A stretch of DNA of 64,000 nucleotides from a virus: IMG/VR virus record IMGVR_UViG_3300022187_000017, positions 41,778 through 105,777 of that record. One strand, 5' to 3'. The translations under genes and the position numbers were made by a program. The stretch's first letter is position 1. The number at the start of each line of letters is the position of its first letter. The notes below the pieces were generated by a model, which searched no databases, had not been told where the DNA came from, and was given only the letters and a program-made list of their open reading frames with translations. Positions 48,501-57,222 of this stretch are shown here, piece after piece.

Positions 48501-49091
48501 TAGATTCTCCCATCCCTCCTGATTTACAGCGAATAATTTTAGATTGTAGTAACCTCCTATTGCCTTAATTGGGAACTGGACTCCTAATATTGGCTTTATT
48601 CCAACATCATTACATGCATGAGAGAACTGGATCACTCCAGCTAATGTCTCCTTCTCACATATCCCTAGAGATGTATATCCTAAGAATTTGGCCTTCTTTG
48701 CCCATTCCTTATACTCATGCATACCACACATGATCTCATGCTTACCATGGATACCTAAATATATTCTAGATTCTTCTGGAATTGGTGACATCCATTGGTA
48801 CTCTCCAAAGTACCTCAATAGAGTCAGCTCTTTGAGTTTAGTCTTATTTACTGGAGTATAGTAATACCATCCTCCAAACTCAAATACGAAGTAGTCAATT
48901 TTATCTTCATCTCTCAGCTTCTTACCATAAGGATCTAAAATAAGTTGAATCTTCCCTCCTTTAAGATCTAGGATCTTATCATTAGTTGGAGGTACCAGAT
49001 AGAATATCTTATCATTTACCCTTAGCCTTCCTGCTGCTAGGTTTTGGTGAACTAATAAGTTGGAGTCCAGCCATTTTTTCAGTCTTTGCAT
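45510..49091 (-). CDS. dnaE: DNA polymerase III alpha subunit (DnaE type)
   Basis: 1193 aa, C-family polymerase. An N-terminal extension (1-105) precedes a PHP domain (110-190) whose first metal histidine is Tyr111 (YLGIHGK) and whose ITD is ICE, so it is probably inactive. The palm holds GPGRGSAAGSLISYCLG (448-464) and PDIDVDF (491-497) with the catalytic Asp pair; a third Asp is likely in YLKEDIL. Fingers (YVYQEQIMKAVQVLGGFTLA), a FNKSHSAAYS block and a C-terminal OB fold (RPVVVIGLVNNVLIRTTKKG) follow. Replicative polymerase; proofreading probably comes from the DnaQ-like gene. It overlaps the preceding gene by 80 nt. Confidence 0.93.
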   Translation of the reverse strand: MQRLKKWLDSNLLVHQNLAAGRLRVNDKIFYLVPPTNDKILDLKGGKIQLILDPYGKKLRDEDKIDYFVFEFGGWYYYTPVNKTKLKELTLLRYFGEYQWMSPIPEESRIYLGIHGKHEIMCGMHEYKEWAKKAKFLGYTSLGICEKETLAGVIQFSHACNDVGIKPILGVQFPIKAIGGYYNLKLFAVNQEGWENLLLHNTSLSSEMLRHEDILKGLAGTIALIQPSHVVDDVILNSINEEADQAYYQYTTTENYIKGDHEKEQQNMKWFMNNYHGEVKGVLMNDSYCLEEDQEHLQEILVTHGGSRGTMTKNHSLLPYDDIVHQFSQYFDEDKKPKLREVMHNSIAAFKSINEAVDFQIEEGKRFLPKYEMTEIEKESYPDNEALFKDLISAGLERLIDFDIYPMEEVIERIKKEGALIKKGEVIDYFLILWDIIKWAEDNRIQVGPGRGSAAGSLISYCLGITKVNPLEYELLFERFLDESRVTTSLPDIDVDFASDGREAVIDYIKDRYGEGFVCQVGTYGTLKLKSALKELSRFYGLGTNEHINFLTKIFDDSESDFIDIFKKIGSSSDKRLIQFTKKYYPAINDISSLIGSLKNRSVHACATIIAPKIGKGIKRQIPLRVGEDGTLVSEWEGGELDDAGYLKEDILSTIQMAKIGNMINLVEKNHGIKIKTEEIPLNDPEVYNTFCRGLTQDVFQFGSSGLTAYLVSMQPKQMSDLIAATALYRPGAMASKSHTEYILLKNGEKQPKYDYRLKEVTEETYGLYVYQEQIMKAVQVLGGFTLAEANGVRKAMGKKIKKKMDEYGSKFIKGAERNGCDPDEAKAIWEKLQVFSGYGFNKSHSAAYSVIGYFCNWFKVHYPLEFWITAFEYSDDEKIANFISELTKSTKITLSPPNINKSTSHFTYDLDKNTIYWDLSKIKFIGDMSVEAIVLDRDENGQFFSIKEFWDRMKEFNKERVGSKVTAVNKRTMIQLTLAGAFDEMYGIIKDTICRRAVVMQDIYEKIFKEDILEEYHSNSTFNPYWGVKQYEVCKLSNLNYKTIVSEDDQFYSYLDDYVDGDQFNTLSKTRPVVVIGLVNNVLIRTTKKGDPYAMLELLHNTDIIHVRIWSGELVNEKGDSRFKYSYKKNIHNEEKDKMEWVDIECDMKTMLERHSGRMVIMRGNVQMPDQWKSHNELMISSRMKGLLVKFL

Positions 49092-49686
49092 TGTTCTTTA
49101 TTCTCTCAGTTATGTTATCTATAAACTTGTAGACATCTTCAAAGAAGAAGTACCTACCCAATATCTCTTTATGGTTAGTTACACCTCCAGCTCTTGCATG
49201 CCACTCCTTAATCCTATATTCATTTAATCCTAGTAGATCTAAGTGCTCAACTAAATCTTCAAAGGTAGATTCTCTAATTACTATTCTTAGAGACAGCTTC
49301 CCTGAAACTGTATTTCTGAGTCCAGCTATCTTTAAACAAACTTTACCTCCCCTTATTAATGAGTACCATAATTTTCTCTCTTGAAGTATCCATCCTAACT
49401 CTTTACATTTTTTCCCTAGTGCAATTATCTCTGGAAGAAATTGGTATTGATCCACATCAATTAGAAGTCCTGTTCTAAAACTTGGATCTGGAGCAGTGAA
49501 TATACTCTTACCTTCTAATATTGATGTTGTGTCAATAAGAGAAGAAAGGTCATCTAAGTCACTTACCCAGTCATTACCATTATCAATAAGCCTTTGTTGT
49601 AGTTCAAATATAGCCTCCTCTTCTGTCTTTGGAACCTCACCTAATAACTCTCCAGCCTTGATTAATAAATTATCAATGTCACTCAT
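49012..49686 (-). CDS. Hypothetical 224-aa protein (start at 49686)
   Basis: ATG 49686 (MSDIDNLLIKAGELLGEVPK) is preferred over TTG 49698, which is too close to the -7 box. An acidic N-terminus is followed by a mixed domain (GGKVCLKIAGLRNTVSGKLS) and a Lys/Ser-rich end that overlaps dnaE by 80 nt. It is the first gene of the polymerase operon. A polymerase accessory role is plausible from position only. Confidence 0.5.
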   Translation of the reverse strand: MSDIDNLLIKAGELLGEVPKTEEEAIFELQQRLIDNGNDWVSDLDDLSSLIDTTSILEGKSIFTAPDPSFRTGLLIDVDQYQFLPEIIALGKKCKELGWILQERKLWYSLIRGGKVCLKIAGLRNTVSGKLSLRIVIRESTFEDLVEHLDLLGLNEYRIKEWHARAGGVTNHKEILGRYFFFEDVYKFIDNITERIKNNAKTEKMAGLQLISSPKPSSRKAKGK

Positions 49687-49702
49687 ATTATGTTTCAATT
49701 TT

Positions 49703-49734
49703 CAAATATAGTAATTATACCTAACCCTCACAAC
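49703..49734 (-). promoter_or_regulatory. Promoter for the polymerase operon
   Basis: GTTG-20 nt-TATATTTG; spacer TGAGGGTTAGGTATAATTAC. Exact -7 box. Confidence 0.75.
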
Positions 49735-49737
49735 TAA

Positions 49738-50241
49738 TTATAGGATTCTTTTCAAATTTTCTATACCAACCTCTATTTCATGGTCTGTGTCTCTTATGAT
49801 AACATAAACCTTTCCTTCCATTATAACAGCATTATTATTTGAGATCTTACATATTGCAATACACCCATTTTCAAGAAGTAAGGCAAATTCTGAATTGACT
49901 GAGTAATAATTTAATTTATCAGACTTAGAGATCCATTTCTTTGACTCCTCATCTCTATAAGTGAATCTAGGAATACCCCAGTCTGGGTGTACCTCCTTAT
50001 AGAATTCCTCATATTTATCTTTAGAGTTGAATATACTTGGCAGATGATTCCTTTCAGATATCTGAAGTATTGATTCTCTCTTCCCTAACATCACTCTATT
50101 TTTGTAATATTTTTTATCTTTAGCTTTAGGGTATATTTTACTTCTTAATTCAGCTACAATATACTCTATTTGTAGTGACTTATAAAAGTCCAATAATGAT
50201 TGATCTCTATTCTTATACTTTTGAGATTTAGTCTCTTCCAT
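49738..50241 (-). CDS. Hypothetical 167-aa protein
   Basis: Very Lys/Glu/Tyr-rich start (MEETKSQKYKNRDQSLLDFY), helical first half, beta-rich end (MEGKVYVIIRDTDHEIEVGI). It begins one base after the primase stop, so it is in the primase-helicase operon. No family is recognised. Confidence 0.5.
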   Translation of the reverse strand: MEETKSQKYKNRDQSLLDFYKSLQIEYIVAELRSKIYPKAKDKKYYKNRVMLGKRESILQISERNHLPSIFNSKDKYEEFYKEVHPDWGIPRFTYRDEESKKWISKSDKLNYYSVNSEFALLLENGCIAICKISNNNAVIMEGKVYVIIRDTDHEIEVGIENLKRIL

Positions 50242-50242
50242 T

Positions 50243-51361
50243 TTAACCTTTAAATTTATATTTTTTTCTATCTAATTTATTGCCTACTAATCCTGTGTAG
50301 AATTGAATAAATGACCTCATTGAACTTAGAACTGATTTGAATTCTTGTTGTGACATATCTCCCGGATCCTTGCCCTCCACTGGCATAGCTAACTTCACAT
50401 CACTAAAATTCTTCACTAATTCTGATCCATAATACTTACTGTCCTCTATTGCTTCTGGATCATACATTAAAATAATACTTTTCATCGAATTATTTTGTAT
50501 TTCATCGGTTTTTTCGATTAACTTCATCATTTGGCTATATGAAATTTTCTTACCAAAAGTGCATACACATTTAACCTTTTCGCTCTTATTTAGCTGTAAC
50601 TGTTTGTCTGTGTTTGTTTTATCAAATGGCCCTTCTACAATTATGATAGTTTCAGTATTGCTGGTGACATCATCTATACCCCACAGCATTTTCTCAAAAA
50701 ATACTCCTCCCTGATTTTTGTACTTTGGATGAGTCATCTTTCTATCACCCTTCTCTGCTGTCTTGTTAAATTCTTTAACATGCTCATTATAAGCATTCAT
50801 CCTATCATTATCCCATGTAGATCTTCCTACATACCCCTTGTTCTCACCATCCTGCTCTATTAAGATCACAACATAATCCTTCAATGGATAGTAGATCTCT
50901 GTTATCCCTACTTGATAATGCTGAAATTGCCATGGATCCCATCCTCTGGCCACCAGATATGGATGGTATTCTAACCTACTCCAACCTAGAGGAGGAGGCA
51001 TATTGGCCAACTCATCCTCATTTACTCCCTCACTTACACCTTCATTTAATCCCTCATCTAATTTCTCTCTAGTGGATTTTATGAATTCCCTATTGCCTAC
51101 TAGGTGCTCCTTACCAAATAACTCCAGCAGCTTATACTCTGATCCATGCTCTGCACAAGATCCTGAAAAGCAATTGAATGATACCTGATTGTGATACTTA
51201 CCATCTTTCTGATCATTAAATTTGACACCAAACTTATCCTCCTTCCCACAGAATGGACAATCAGTAATATGCCAGCCTCTAGGAGTTTTCTTTCTTACAT
51301 TCAACCCTAGTGACTCTATGACAGCATTCTGGATATTAGTCCATTTCTTCTTCTGATCCAT
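50243..51361 (-). CDS. DNA primase with zinc ribbon and TOPRIM domain
   Basis: 372 aa. Zinc-ribbon cysteines at 35, 38, 64 and 69 (CPFC, CFSGSC), an acidic Gly/Glu linker (about 100-115), then a TOPRIM domain with VEGPFDK (242-248), MYDPEA (299-304) and KDPGD (331-335) for metal binding. It synthesises RNA primers with the DnaB-like helicase, whose gene it overlaps by 26 nt. Short compared with DnaG, as T4 gp61. Confidence 0.88.
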   Translation of the reverse strand: MDQKKKWTNIQNAVIESLGLNVRKKTPRGWHITDCPFCGKEDKFGVKFNDQKDGKYHNQVSFNCFSGSCAEHGSEYKLLELFGKEHLVGNREFIKSTREKLDEGLNEGVSEGVNEDELANMPPPLGWSRLEYHPYLVARGWDPWQFQHYQVGITEIYYPLKDYVVILIEQDGENKGYVGRSTWDNDRMNAYNEHVKEFNKTAEKGDRKMTHPKYKNQGGVFFEKMLWGIDDVTSNTETIIIVEGPFDKTNTDKQLQLNKSEKVKCVCTFGKKISYSQMMKLIEKTDEIQNNSMKSIILMYDPEAIEDSKYYGSELVKNFSDVKLAMPVEGKDPGDMSQQEFKSVLSSMRSFIQFYTGLVGNKLDRKKYKFKG

Positions 51362-52724
51362 ACTGTCTGATTTTGACTGTTCTTAGGTGATCATAGAATC
51401 TCTCATTCTCCATGTTTGTAGCTATAGGAAATGTAGGTACTGGAGCATTATACTTTCTGAACTTATCCCAGTGTAGCCTCCTCCTATTCTCATCCTTCTC
51501 AGCATCTGTACCATTGATGGTAATAAAGTAGGAGAATGGCTTAATCATCCCTTTGAATTCTGATATATGCTCTCTCCTGTATACAAATGTTGGATCATTC
51601 TGATCATCATGAGATACAGTTGATGATTGAGTAGCTGTGAACCCTGCACAATCAAATTCCATACATAGATTCTTGAATCCCTGTCCTAGCTTTTCTCTTC
51701 TCTTCCTCTCCTGATCATTGCTGGTGCCATAGGTCTTACCATCACCCGGATGTAATAGCTCCAAGTAATCCAATACCAGTGCATCAATAGGCCCATAAAG
51801 ATCTACTATCTCCCTCATATAATTCCTCACATCCAGTAGACTTCCCTCATCAAATGTCTCAAATGCCTTCAGATGGATCTCTCCACCTTTCCTCTGAATA
51901 TCCTTCAGAGCTGCAGAGAGCTCTTCTATGGTATCTTCATCTAACATACCTGTCTCAGCAACTGCAATGCTTATTCCTGCATAAGCAGCATCATAACACT
52001 GCTCTGCTTCATCTCTGGAGCCTTCTGCTTGGACATGAACTATCCTATGTCCTAATTTTGAGTTATAGTAACCTATGAACTTTAGCATCTTAGATTTACC
52101 AGATCCACTAGGCCCCATTAACATCAATGTATCCTTTCTATCAACTCCTCCCTTGAGCTGATCATCACATCCTAATATTATTCCTGTTGGTATTTTTCTG
52201 GCTCTAAACTTTGAAGGATCCACTGAAGTAAACTCATCCTTCCTGTCATCCATCCTATCCTCCATACCTTCTATGATATTGTGATAGTATGTCTCATCCT
52301 TTATCTTGAAGTTAGATAACTTCTCTGCCACTTCTGTCATGAGCTGGAATGCTCCAGCATCATCATTCTTATTATACAGCTCTGCTAGTTCCTTGTGAGC
52401 ACTTATGAAGATCATTTGCTTGATGAATATCTCCAGCTGCTCCAATAGATCCTCTATATTGGGTTCATCAGAATTGGCTATATCACCAATAACTTTCATC
52501 ACATCCTTATCAGCCTCATACTGCTGGCCTAATATCCCAATCGATATAAGCCTGCCTGTAACCTCATAATGATTTACCATGGATCTCCAGATCAGCTTGT
52601 GATCTTCTGAAGGTAGGAAGTGATATTCAATGTGCTCTCTTGCTAATTCAAATACATCAGATTGTCTTAGACATACCTTATACAATTCTGTAATGAAGAA
52701 TTCATTCAGTTGCTTCTTTGCCAT
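51336..52724 (-). CDS. Replicative DnaB-like helicase
   Basis: 462 aa. N-terminal helical domain (1-150), then a RecA-like ATPase with Walker A GPSGSGKS (204-211), Walker B ALVLDYLELL (315-324), AGFTATQSS (motif H3 region) and a C-terminal arginine-rich DENRRRLHWDKFRKYN. Hexameric 5'-3' helicase at the fork, partner of the primase. It overlaps the primase gene by 26 nt. Confidence 0.88.
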   Translation of the reverse strand: MAKKQLNEFFITELYKVCLRQSDVFELAREHIEYHFLPSEDHKLIWRSMVNHYEVTGRLISIGILGQQYEADKDVMKVIGDIANSDEPNIEDLLEQLEIFIKQMIFISAHKELAELYNKNDDAGAFQLMTEVAEKLSNFKIKDETYYHNIIEGMEDRMDDRKDEFTSVDPSKFRARKIPTGIILGCDDQLKGGVDRKDTLMLMGPSGSGKSKMLKFIGYYNSKLGHRIVHVQAEGSRDEAEQCYDAAYAGISIAVAETGMLDEDTIEELSAALKDIQRKGGEIHLKAFETFDEGSLLDVRNYMREIVDLYGPIDALVLDYLELLHPGDGKTYGTSNDQERKRREKLGQGFKNLCMEFDCAGFTATQSSTVSHDDQNDPTFVYRREHISEFKGMIKPFSYFITINGTDAEKDENRRRLHWDKFRKYNAPVPTFPIATNMENERFYDHLRTVKIRQYGSEEEMD

Positions 52725-52748
52725 TTAGTTTTACAATTTTAATAGTTA

Positions 52749-52780
52749 CAAATATAGTGATAATTATCCTAGGAAATTGA
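52749..52780 (-). promoter_or_regulatory. Possible promoter for helicase-primase genes
   Basis: Exact -7 box TATATTTG (52749-52756), but the -33 position reads TCAA. It overlaps the end of the terminase gene. Confidence 0.4.
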
Positions 52781-54515
52781 AATCAAATGATTTTAATGAC
52801 CTTTTAAATCCTTTCATCATGATATACAGTGACATACTAGTATCATCATGCTGCCCAACTGACTCCAATTTCCCTTTATCTTGGATAAAAGTCATTGAAT
52901 TCAACTCTGAAAAGTATAGATCTGTTAGATCCTTAGCCTTCTGAGTCCCATATGGGAACTTAATTCCTCCCTGTTCAAATAGGACTGCCAGTGCAGGCAC
53001 TCCCTTGTACATATCTTTCTTCTCTGCTCCAGTGAAATCTCCAACTGCAGGAAGTCCAGCCTCCTCAACTAATTGAAGGAATATCTCCTGCATGCCATTT
53101 GTCTCTAAAACAAAGACATCTGGCCTGAATCTTCTATTGATCATCTTCAGAGCTGCAATCTGGCCTCCATATTTCACACCTCTCTTCCTCCATGTATTGA
53201 GTACATGGATCTTACCTCTGGAATCTACACCTCCAATAGTGAATACTGAGTAATCAGATCCAATACCAGATGATATTGCAAAGTCACACCCTACAACTAT
53301 CATCTCATACTTCTCTTTACATGAATCAATGTTCTCTACTACATCAACCTCATCCTGTCCTATAATCGATTTTCTTAGAATGTCATAAGGGAATAGAGTT
53401 GCTCCATCAGCTAATGGCTGCACCATGATCTCTCTTGAGAATACTATCTCTCCTAGAAGAGCTTTTTTCTCCATGATAGAGTCATATGAGTGCCTTGTTT
53501 CAAATAACAATGTACCATCAGGGAATATTGCTGGATATTCAAATATACCAAACCTCTGAGCTTCTCCCTTTGCTATTGAATCTGCATTGGCTTTCTTCAG
53601 TGTTCCATATAGATCCAATTCAAAGAATGGAGTTCCAATGATGACCATCTGGCCACCCGGAGTCAGTGCTGGGTATATCACCCCAGAGAAGATATTCCAA
53701 TACCTATCTCTCTGCTCTTGGCTGTATAATGAACTATCATTCAGGAAGTCATCTAATACTACCCATTTAGGGTGAAGTCCTCTAATTTTCGAGTTTGCAG
53801 ACCTTACATAGAACTTAGCTCCATTCTTACAGACAATCTTCTCTCTACCCCAGCCATCTCTTTTACTATCTGGCATCAATCTAGCTCTTAATACATCATT
53901 GCTCTCAATCTCATCCCTCACTTTACCCATGAACTCTGTAGATAGCTTATATTCATTTGTCACTAGCATACCTTCACCAGCCATAAACAGCTCTTTAGAT
54001 GCTGCTGGATCCTGTGGAGAGAATTTTCTGTATCTATACAGCTGCCATAGTGGATATGCAAATGACATCTGGTGTGACTTACCATGATCCCTTGCAGCCA
54101 ATATAAGTAGTAACCTATACATCTGGGTGAGATTACCCCACTCAGCATTATGCCATCCCATTATGAAATCTGGGAGTACTGATAGCATGAAGTAATTGAA
54201 TGATCTACATCTTAATGTTTCCTCTACTGACTGGGTAAAATTCTCTAGATATCCTAGAGGAGCTGAATTGATCAGCTTGTTACTAGATGAAATCACAGCT
54301 GCAGTTTCCTGCTGTAGAATGTCAAATATGGTATCCAGATCCTTAGTGGTACCTCCCATCAGCTCCCTTATAGCATGATCATCTAAATTGGTGATGATAT
54401 CATCCATAATGCTATACACATTATCATGCTGCTCTGCTGTTAGGTGCCTCACCCTATCATCCAAAGGAGTTCCTAGCCTTACTAGCTCCTTGTTTCCCAA
54501 TAATGGATCTGTCAT
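52764..54515 (-). CDS. terL: Terminase large subunit
   Basis: 583 aa. Walker A-like ARDHGKSH (141-148), Walker B WVVLDDF (251-257), the coupling motif IIGTPF (292-297) and a C-terminal RNase H-fold nuclease with CDFAISSG (410-417), VLETNG and QHDDTSMSL acids. It translocates and cuts DNA during headful or unit-length packaging. It lies within the replication block rather than beside capsid genes, and the small subunit is not adjacent. One base separates it from the exonuclease. Confidence 0.92.
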   Translation of the reverse strand: MTDPLLGNKELVRLGTPLDDRVRHLTAEQHDNVYSIMDDIITNLDDHAIRELMGGTTKDLDTIFDILQQETAAVISSSNKLINSAPLGYLENFTQSVEETLRCRSFNYFMLSVLPDFIMGWHNAEWGNLTQMYRLLLILAARDHGKSHQMSFAYPLWQLYRYRKFSPQDPAASKELFMAGEGMLVTNEYKLSTEFMGKVRDEIESNDVLRARLMPDSKRDGWGREKIVCKNGAKFYVRSANSKIRGLHPKWVVLDDFLNDSSLYSQEQRDRYWNIFSGVIYPALTPGGQMVIIGTPFFELDLYGTLKKANADSIAKGEAQRFGIFEYPAIFPDGTLLFETRHSYDSIMEKKALLGEIVFSREIMVQPLADGATLFPYDILRKSIIGQDEVDVVENIDSCKEKYEMIVVGCDFAISSGIGSDYSVFTIGGVDSRGKIHVLNTWRKRGVKYGGQIAALKMINRRFRPDVFVLETNGMQEIFLQLVEEAGLPAVGDFTGAEKKDMYKGVPALAVLFEQGGIKFPYGTQKAKDLTDLYFSELNSMTFIQDKGKLESVGQHDDTSMSLYIMMKGFKRSLKSFDFNFLG

Positions 54516-54516
54516 A

Positions 54517-55215
54517 TTAAAACTTAAATGGTAGTGAATCTGTTTTGTTTACCATACCTCCTGATACAGTGCTTCCCTCTCCCCTGATTCCTTTTATGAA
54601 TTCAATGAACATCTCAGCATTAGCCTCAGTATCTGCTGCTGCCCTGTGAGCTCCTGTTAAGGATATTCCCATTGCTTTACATATAGATCCTAGCTTATGA
54701 TTGTTATTCTGAGCTAATTCATCTCCCTTATCTTTACTTGAAGGGAATTTGAACATAGAGAGATATAGTGTATCCATCACCTGATCATTTATCTTCTTGA
54801 TAAATGCATCTCTTAGCTTCACCTGATCAAATGACAGTGTTAGGAATGGAAGGTCAAATTTTTTGATGTTATGCCCAACTAATATAGGCTTACCAAATAC
54901 ACCCTTTACACTCCATATCTTGAGTTTTTCTATGATCTCAACTGCTACCTGTTTCAAAGGAATTCCATCCTCTTCCAACTCAGCTATTGTAATCCTATGA
55001 GTATTCATGGCTGCAGAAGTATATTCTAGAGGCTCTCCAGTGATCTCATTTTTATAATATGGCTTCACCAGTGCCTCATACCTATCTATCTCTTTCAAAG
55101 TCTCTCCATCATAACAGATGAAACATACCTCTACTAATGGATTTTTTGCTCCATTAAACCCTCCAGTTTCAATATCGAATACCACAAAGTTAGGAGCTGC
55201 TCTTCCTTCCTTCAT
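54517..55215 (-). CDS. DnaQ-type 3'-5' exonuclease (DEDDh)
   Basis: 232 aa. FDIETGG (13-19: D14, E16), GHNIKKFDLPFL (114-125: D121) and GAHRAAADTEA (188-198: H190, D195) form the DEDDh active site. The C-terminal tail (TVSGGMVNKTDSLPFKF) could be a clamp- or polymerase-binding peptide. Probably the proofreading partner of the DnaE-type polymerase. Confidence 0.88.
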   Translation of the reverse strand: MKEGRAAPNFVVFDIETGGFNGAKNPLVEVCFICYDGETLKEIDRYEALVKPYYKNEITGEPLEYTSAAMNTHRITIAELEEDGIPLKQVAVEIIEKLKIWSVKGVFGKPILVGHNIKKFDLPFLTLSFDQVKLRDAFIKKINDQVMDTLYLSMFKFPSSKDKGDELAQNNNHKLGSICKAMGISLTGAHRAAADTEANAEMFIEFIKGIRGEGSTVSGGMVNKTDSLPFKF

Positions 55216-55217
55216 AG

Positions 55218-55469
55218 TTAGTCTCTAAAAACTGTTAATGTCTTACCTAACACTGTAGTATTTAATTTGATCTTATGGCCACCATATGCCTTTGGTAATG
55301 ATCCTCTCAAATAGTACTGCTGTATATCTTGAAACTTAAATACCTTACCACCTTTCTTATGGCCATATTTATGATTCAACACCTTCACTAAGATAGCTGC
55401 TGTCATCACCTCATCTCTTTTACCTAAACCCTCTGCAAAAGTTTCTAATTGATTTTCTGTTAATTCCAT
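55218..55469 (-). CDS. Hypothetical 83-aa protein
   Basis: Helical N-terminal half (ENQLETFAEGLGKRDEVMTA), basic His/Lys middle (HKYGHKKGGKVFKF) and beta end. It is two bases from the exonuclease gene. No family is recognised. Confidence 0.5.
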   Translation of the reverse strand: MELTENQLETFAEGLGKRDEVMTAAILVKVLNHKYGHKKGGKVFKFQDIQQYYLRGSLPKAYGGHKIKLNTTVLGKTLTVFRD

Positions 55470-55475
55470 TTTTCT

Positions 55476-56012
55476 TTACTTTACGAATTTTGTTAATGTA
55501 TTCTTACTTATTAATTTCTTTATTCTTTTCACTTCAGCATCCCTAGATTCTTCTGAATGGAACCTGAACTCCTTATTTATATACCACTCATAACTAGCTG
55601 GAGCATTCTCCTCCTGATTGAGCACTATTGTCCAATAAGGCCTTGTATCATATCCAAATCCATTCTTAATTGAGTAAATATGCTTGATAATTATAGATTC
55701 TCCTTGAATCTCTATAAATGCCATCTTCATTTTATCCAGTAATTTCTTCCAGAAGTTCCCTCCACGCTTATCCATTTCAGCCTCCATCTCATCTGAATTG
55801 AAGTATAACTCCAGATCCTCCAGAACCTGCTCATCATGTGAGAGTTTCCACTGGAATAATATCTTGGTTAATACTTCAAATCCCATCTTCTCAATAATGG
55901 CTCCAAGATTCTCTATAATTGCTGCATCTGTCCCTGATATAGGTTTTATAGGCATCTTATTCTCTGGATCTAGGAAATAATATGTTGATATGTCATCTAA
56001 ATGCTCACTCAT
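55476..56012 (-). CDS. Hypothetical 178-aa protein (start at 56012)
   Basis: The frame opens at TTG 56066, but ATG 56012 (MSEHLDDISTYYFLDPENKM) overlaps the stop of a 43-aa membrane gene (56005-56136) and is chosen; ATG 56030 is an alternative. Acidic, helical body with VLEDLELYFNSDEMEAEM and a basic end. Function unknown. Confidence 0.5.
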   Translation of the reverse strand: MSEHLDDISTYYFLDPENKMPIKPISGTDAAIIENLGAIIEKMGFEVLTKILFQWKLSHDEQVLEDLELYFNSDEMEAEMDKRGGNFWKKLLDKMKMAFIEIQGESIIIKHIYSIKNGFGYDTRPYWTIVLNQEENAPASYEWYINKEFRFHSEESRDAEVKRIKKLISKNTLTKFVK

Positions 56013-56136
56013 TATCAATTCTTTTACCATTACACCCAACCATCCACCCAAATACAATTGGTGCAAAGATCCCTAGTGGAGGAATAATCCCTGTCTCAGA
56101 CAGATTCCATATAAATTTACCTATTGCTCTTTTCAT
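56005..56136 (-). CDS. 43-aa membrane protein
   Basis: ATG 56136 to TGA 56005: MKRAIGKFIWNLSETG, then IIPPLGIFAPIVFGWMVGC as the membrane segment and GKRIDNE. It starts within the end of the HNH gene and overlaps the next ATG, so all three are coupled. Confidence 0.5.
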   Translation of the reverse strand: MKRAIGKFIWNLSETGIIPPLGIFAPIVFGWMVGCNGKRIDNE

Positions 56137-56614
56137 CTATTAACTCTTTTACTATTGCTGTTAATTTATCGAATGTTCTCATTGTCTTATCTCCTGCCTC
56201 CCATCTTTCATGGCACCCGATATCACCATCAAATGTCATACAATGGAGTACTATATTTCTTTTGTCTGCTATCAGATCTGGCCTCTTACTTCTAGCAATC
56301 AAATGACTGAATGATAACCTATCTGGCCTACCACATTCATCACATACATTAGGCCTTTCATCCCAGATCTGCTCCTGTACTTTCTTATAGTCCACCTCAA
56401 TCCTCTGCCTCTTCTTAGTGAATTTCTTCAAACCTCCCTTCCCAGCCTTTATAGCTGATCTAGTTTGCAATCCCTTCCTGATCTTCTTCTCTCCTGTATT
56501 CTGATCATCTAACCTCTTCCTGTTACATGAGTTACATAGCCACCTAGTTCTATTGACAATGATATCTACATTATCACATTTACTGCAAATCCCTTTATCC
56601 TGTTTAAAACTCAT
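56117..56614 (-). CDS. HNH-type endonuclease-like zinc protein
   Basis: 165 aa. An N-terminal zinc knuckle (C10-x2-C13 ... C27-x2-C30), a long basic linker (KKFTKKRQRIEVDYKK), then CDECGRPDRLSFSHLIARSK with the HNH-type His, DKRNIVLHCM and CHERWE. The order C-x2-C...H...N...H/C fits an HNH nuclease fold. It could be a homing enzyme or a recombination nuclease; position in the replication operon favours the latter. Confidence 0.65.
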   Translation of the reverse strand: MSFKQDKGICSKCDNVDIIVNRTRWLCNSCNRKRLDDQNTGEKKIRKGLQTRSAIKAGKGGLKKFTKKRQRIEVDYKKVQEQIWDERPNVCDECGRPDRLSFSHLIARSKRPDLIADKRNIVLHCMTFDGDIGCHERWEAGDKTMRTFDKLTAIVKELIDEKSNR

Positions 56615-57201
56615 AAATATCCTCTATCAAATGCTGCTCCAGCATTTATTTGACTTAATAACTTCTTACATACATCCTTCTTCACACATATCTGGCAGTA
56701 TTTGCTCTTATGATTGAATAAGGTAGTAGACTCCAGACATATTGCTAATGCTCCTGCTGTATTCACTACTCTCCTCTTAATGGCCTCCTCAGACTCACTG
56801 AGCTCCTCTATGCTTATTAAAGGGATATTAGCAGGTATTACATCCAATCTACTGATTCCCTTCTCCTGAAGAGCTCTACTGACATAATACTGCCTCCCTT
56901 TAGACCTCTCCTGCCATCTCTTATATGCTGATGGAGAGAATATCTGATTGAATGGTATCCTCCTACTCTGGAGATTAGGCCTCTTGATCAAAATATACTC
57001 AAATGTGAAAGCTATGTAGTTGAATAGATAGTTATCATCTACTGCATGTAACCCTAGATCCTTGTGAACCTCAACTAAGAAATTCACCAAAGACCTCTTA
57101 TGAGGTTCAGTGACTTTTAACTGGAAATATTCATACCCATCCTTATATAAAGACTTGATGAAATACTCATAGAAATTAACTAATGTCAATTTTACACTCA
57201 T
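56611..57201 (-). CDS. Hypothetical 196-aa protein with C-terminal cysteines
   Basis: ATG 57201 is used; an in-frame TTG at 57207 adds two residues. The body is basic and aromatic (YKRWQERSKGRQYYVSRALQ). A C-terminal KYCQICVKKDVCKKLL contains three closely spaced Cys. It is the first gene behind the promoter at 57223-57253 and overlaps the HNH gene by 4 nt. No family is recognised. Confidence 0.5.
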   Translation of the reverse strand: MSVKLTLVNFYEYFIKSLYKDGYEYFQLKVTEPHKRSLVNFLVEVHKDLGLHAVDDNYLFNYIAFTFEYILIKRPNLQSRRIPFNQIFSPSAYKRWQERSKGRQYYVSRALQEKGISRLDVIPANIPLISIEELSESEEAIKRRVVNTAGALAICLESTTLFNHKSKYCQICVKKDVCKKLLSQINAGAAFDRGYL

Positions 57202-57222
57202 ATTCAACTCTCTTTCAAGTTG

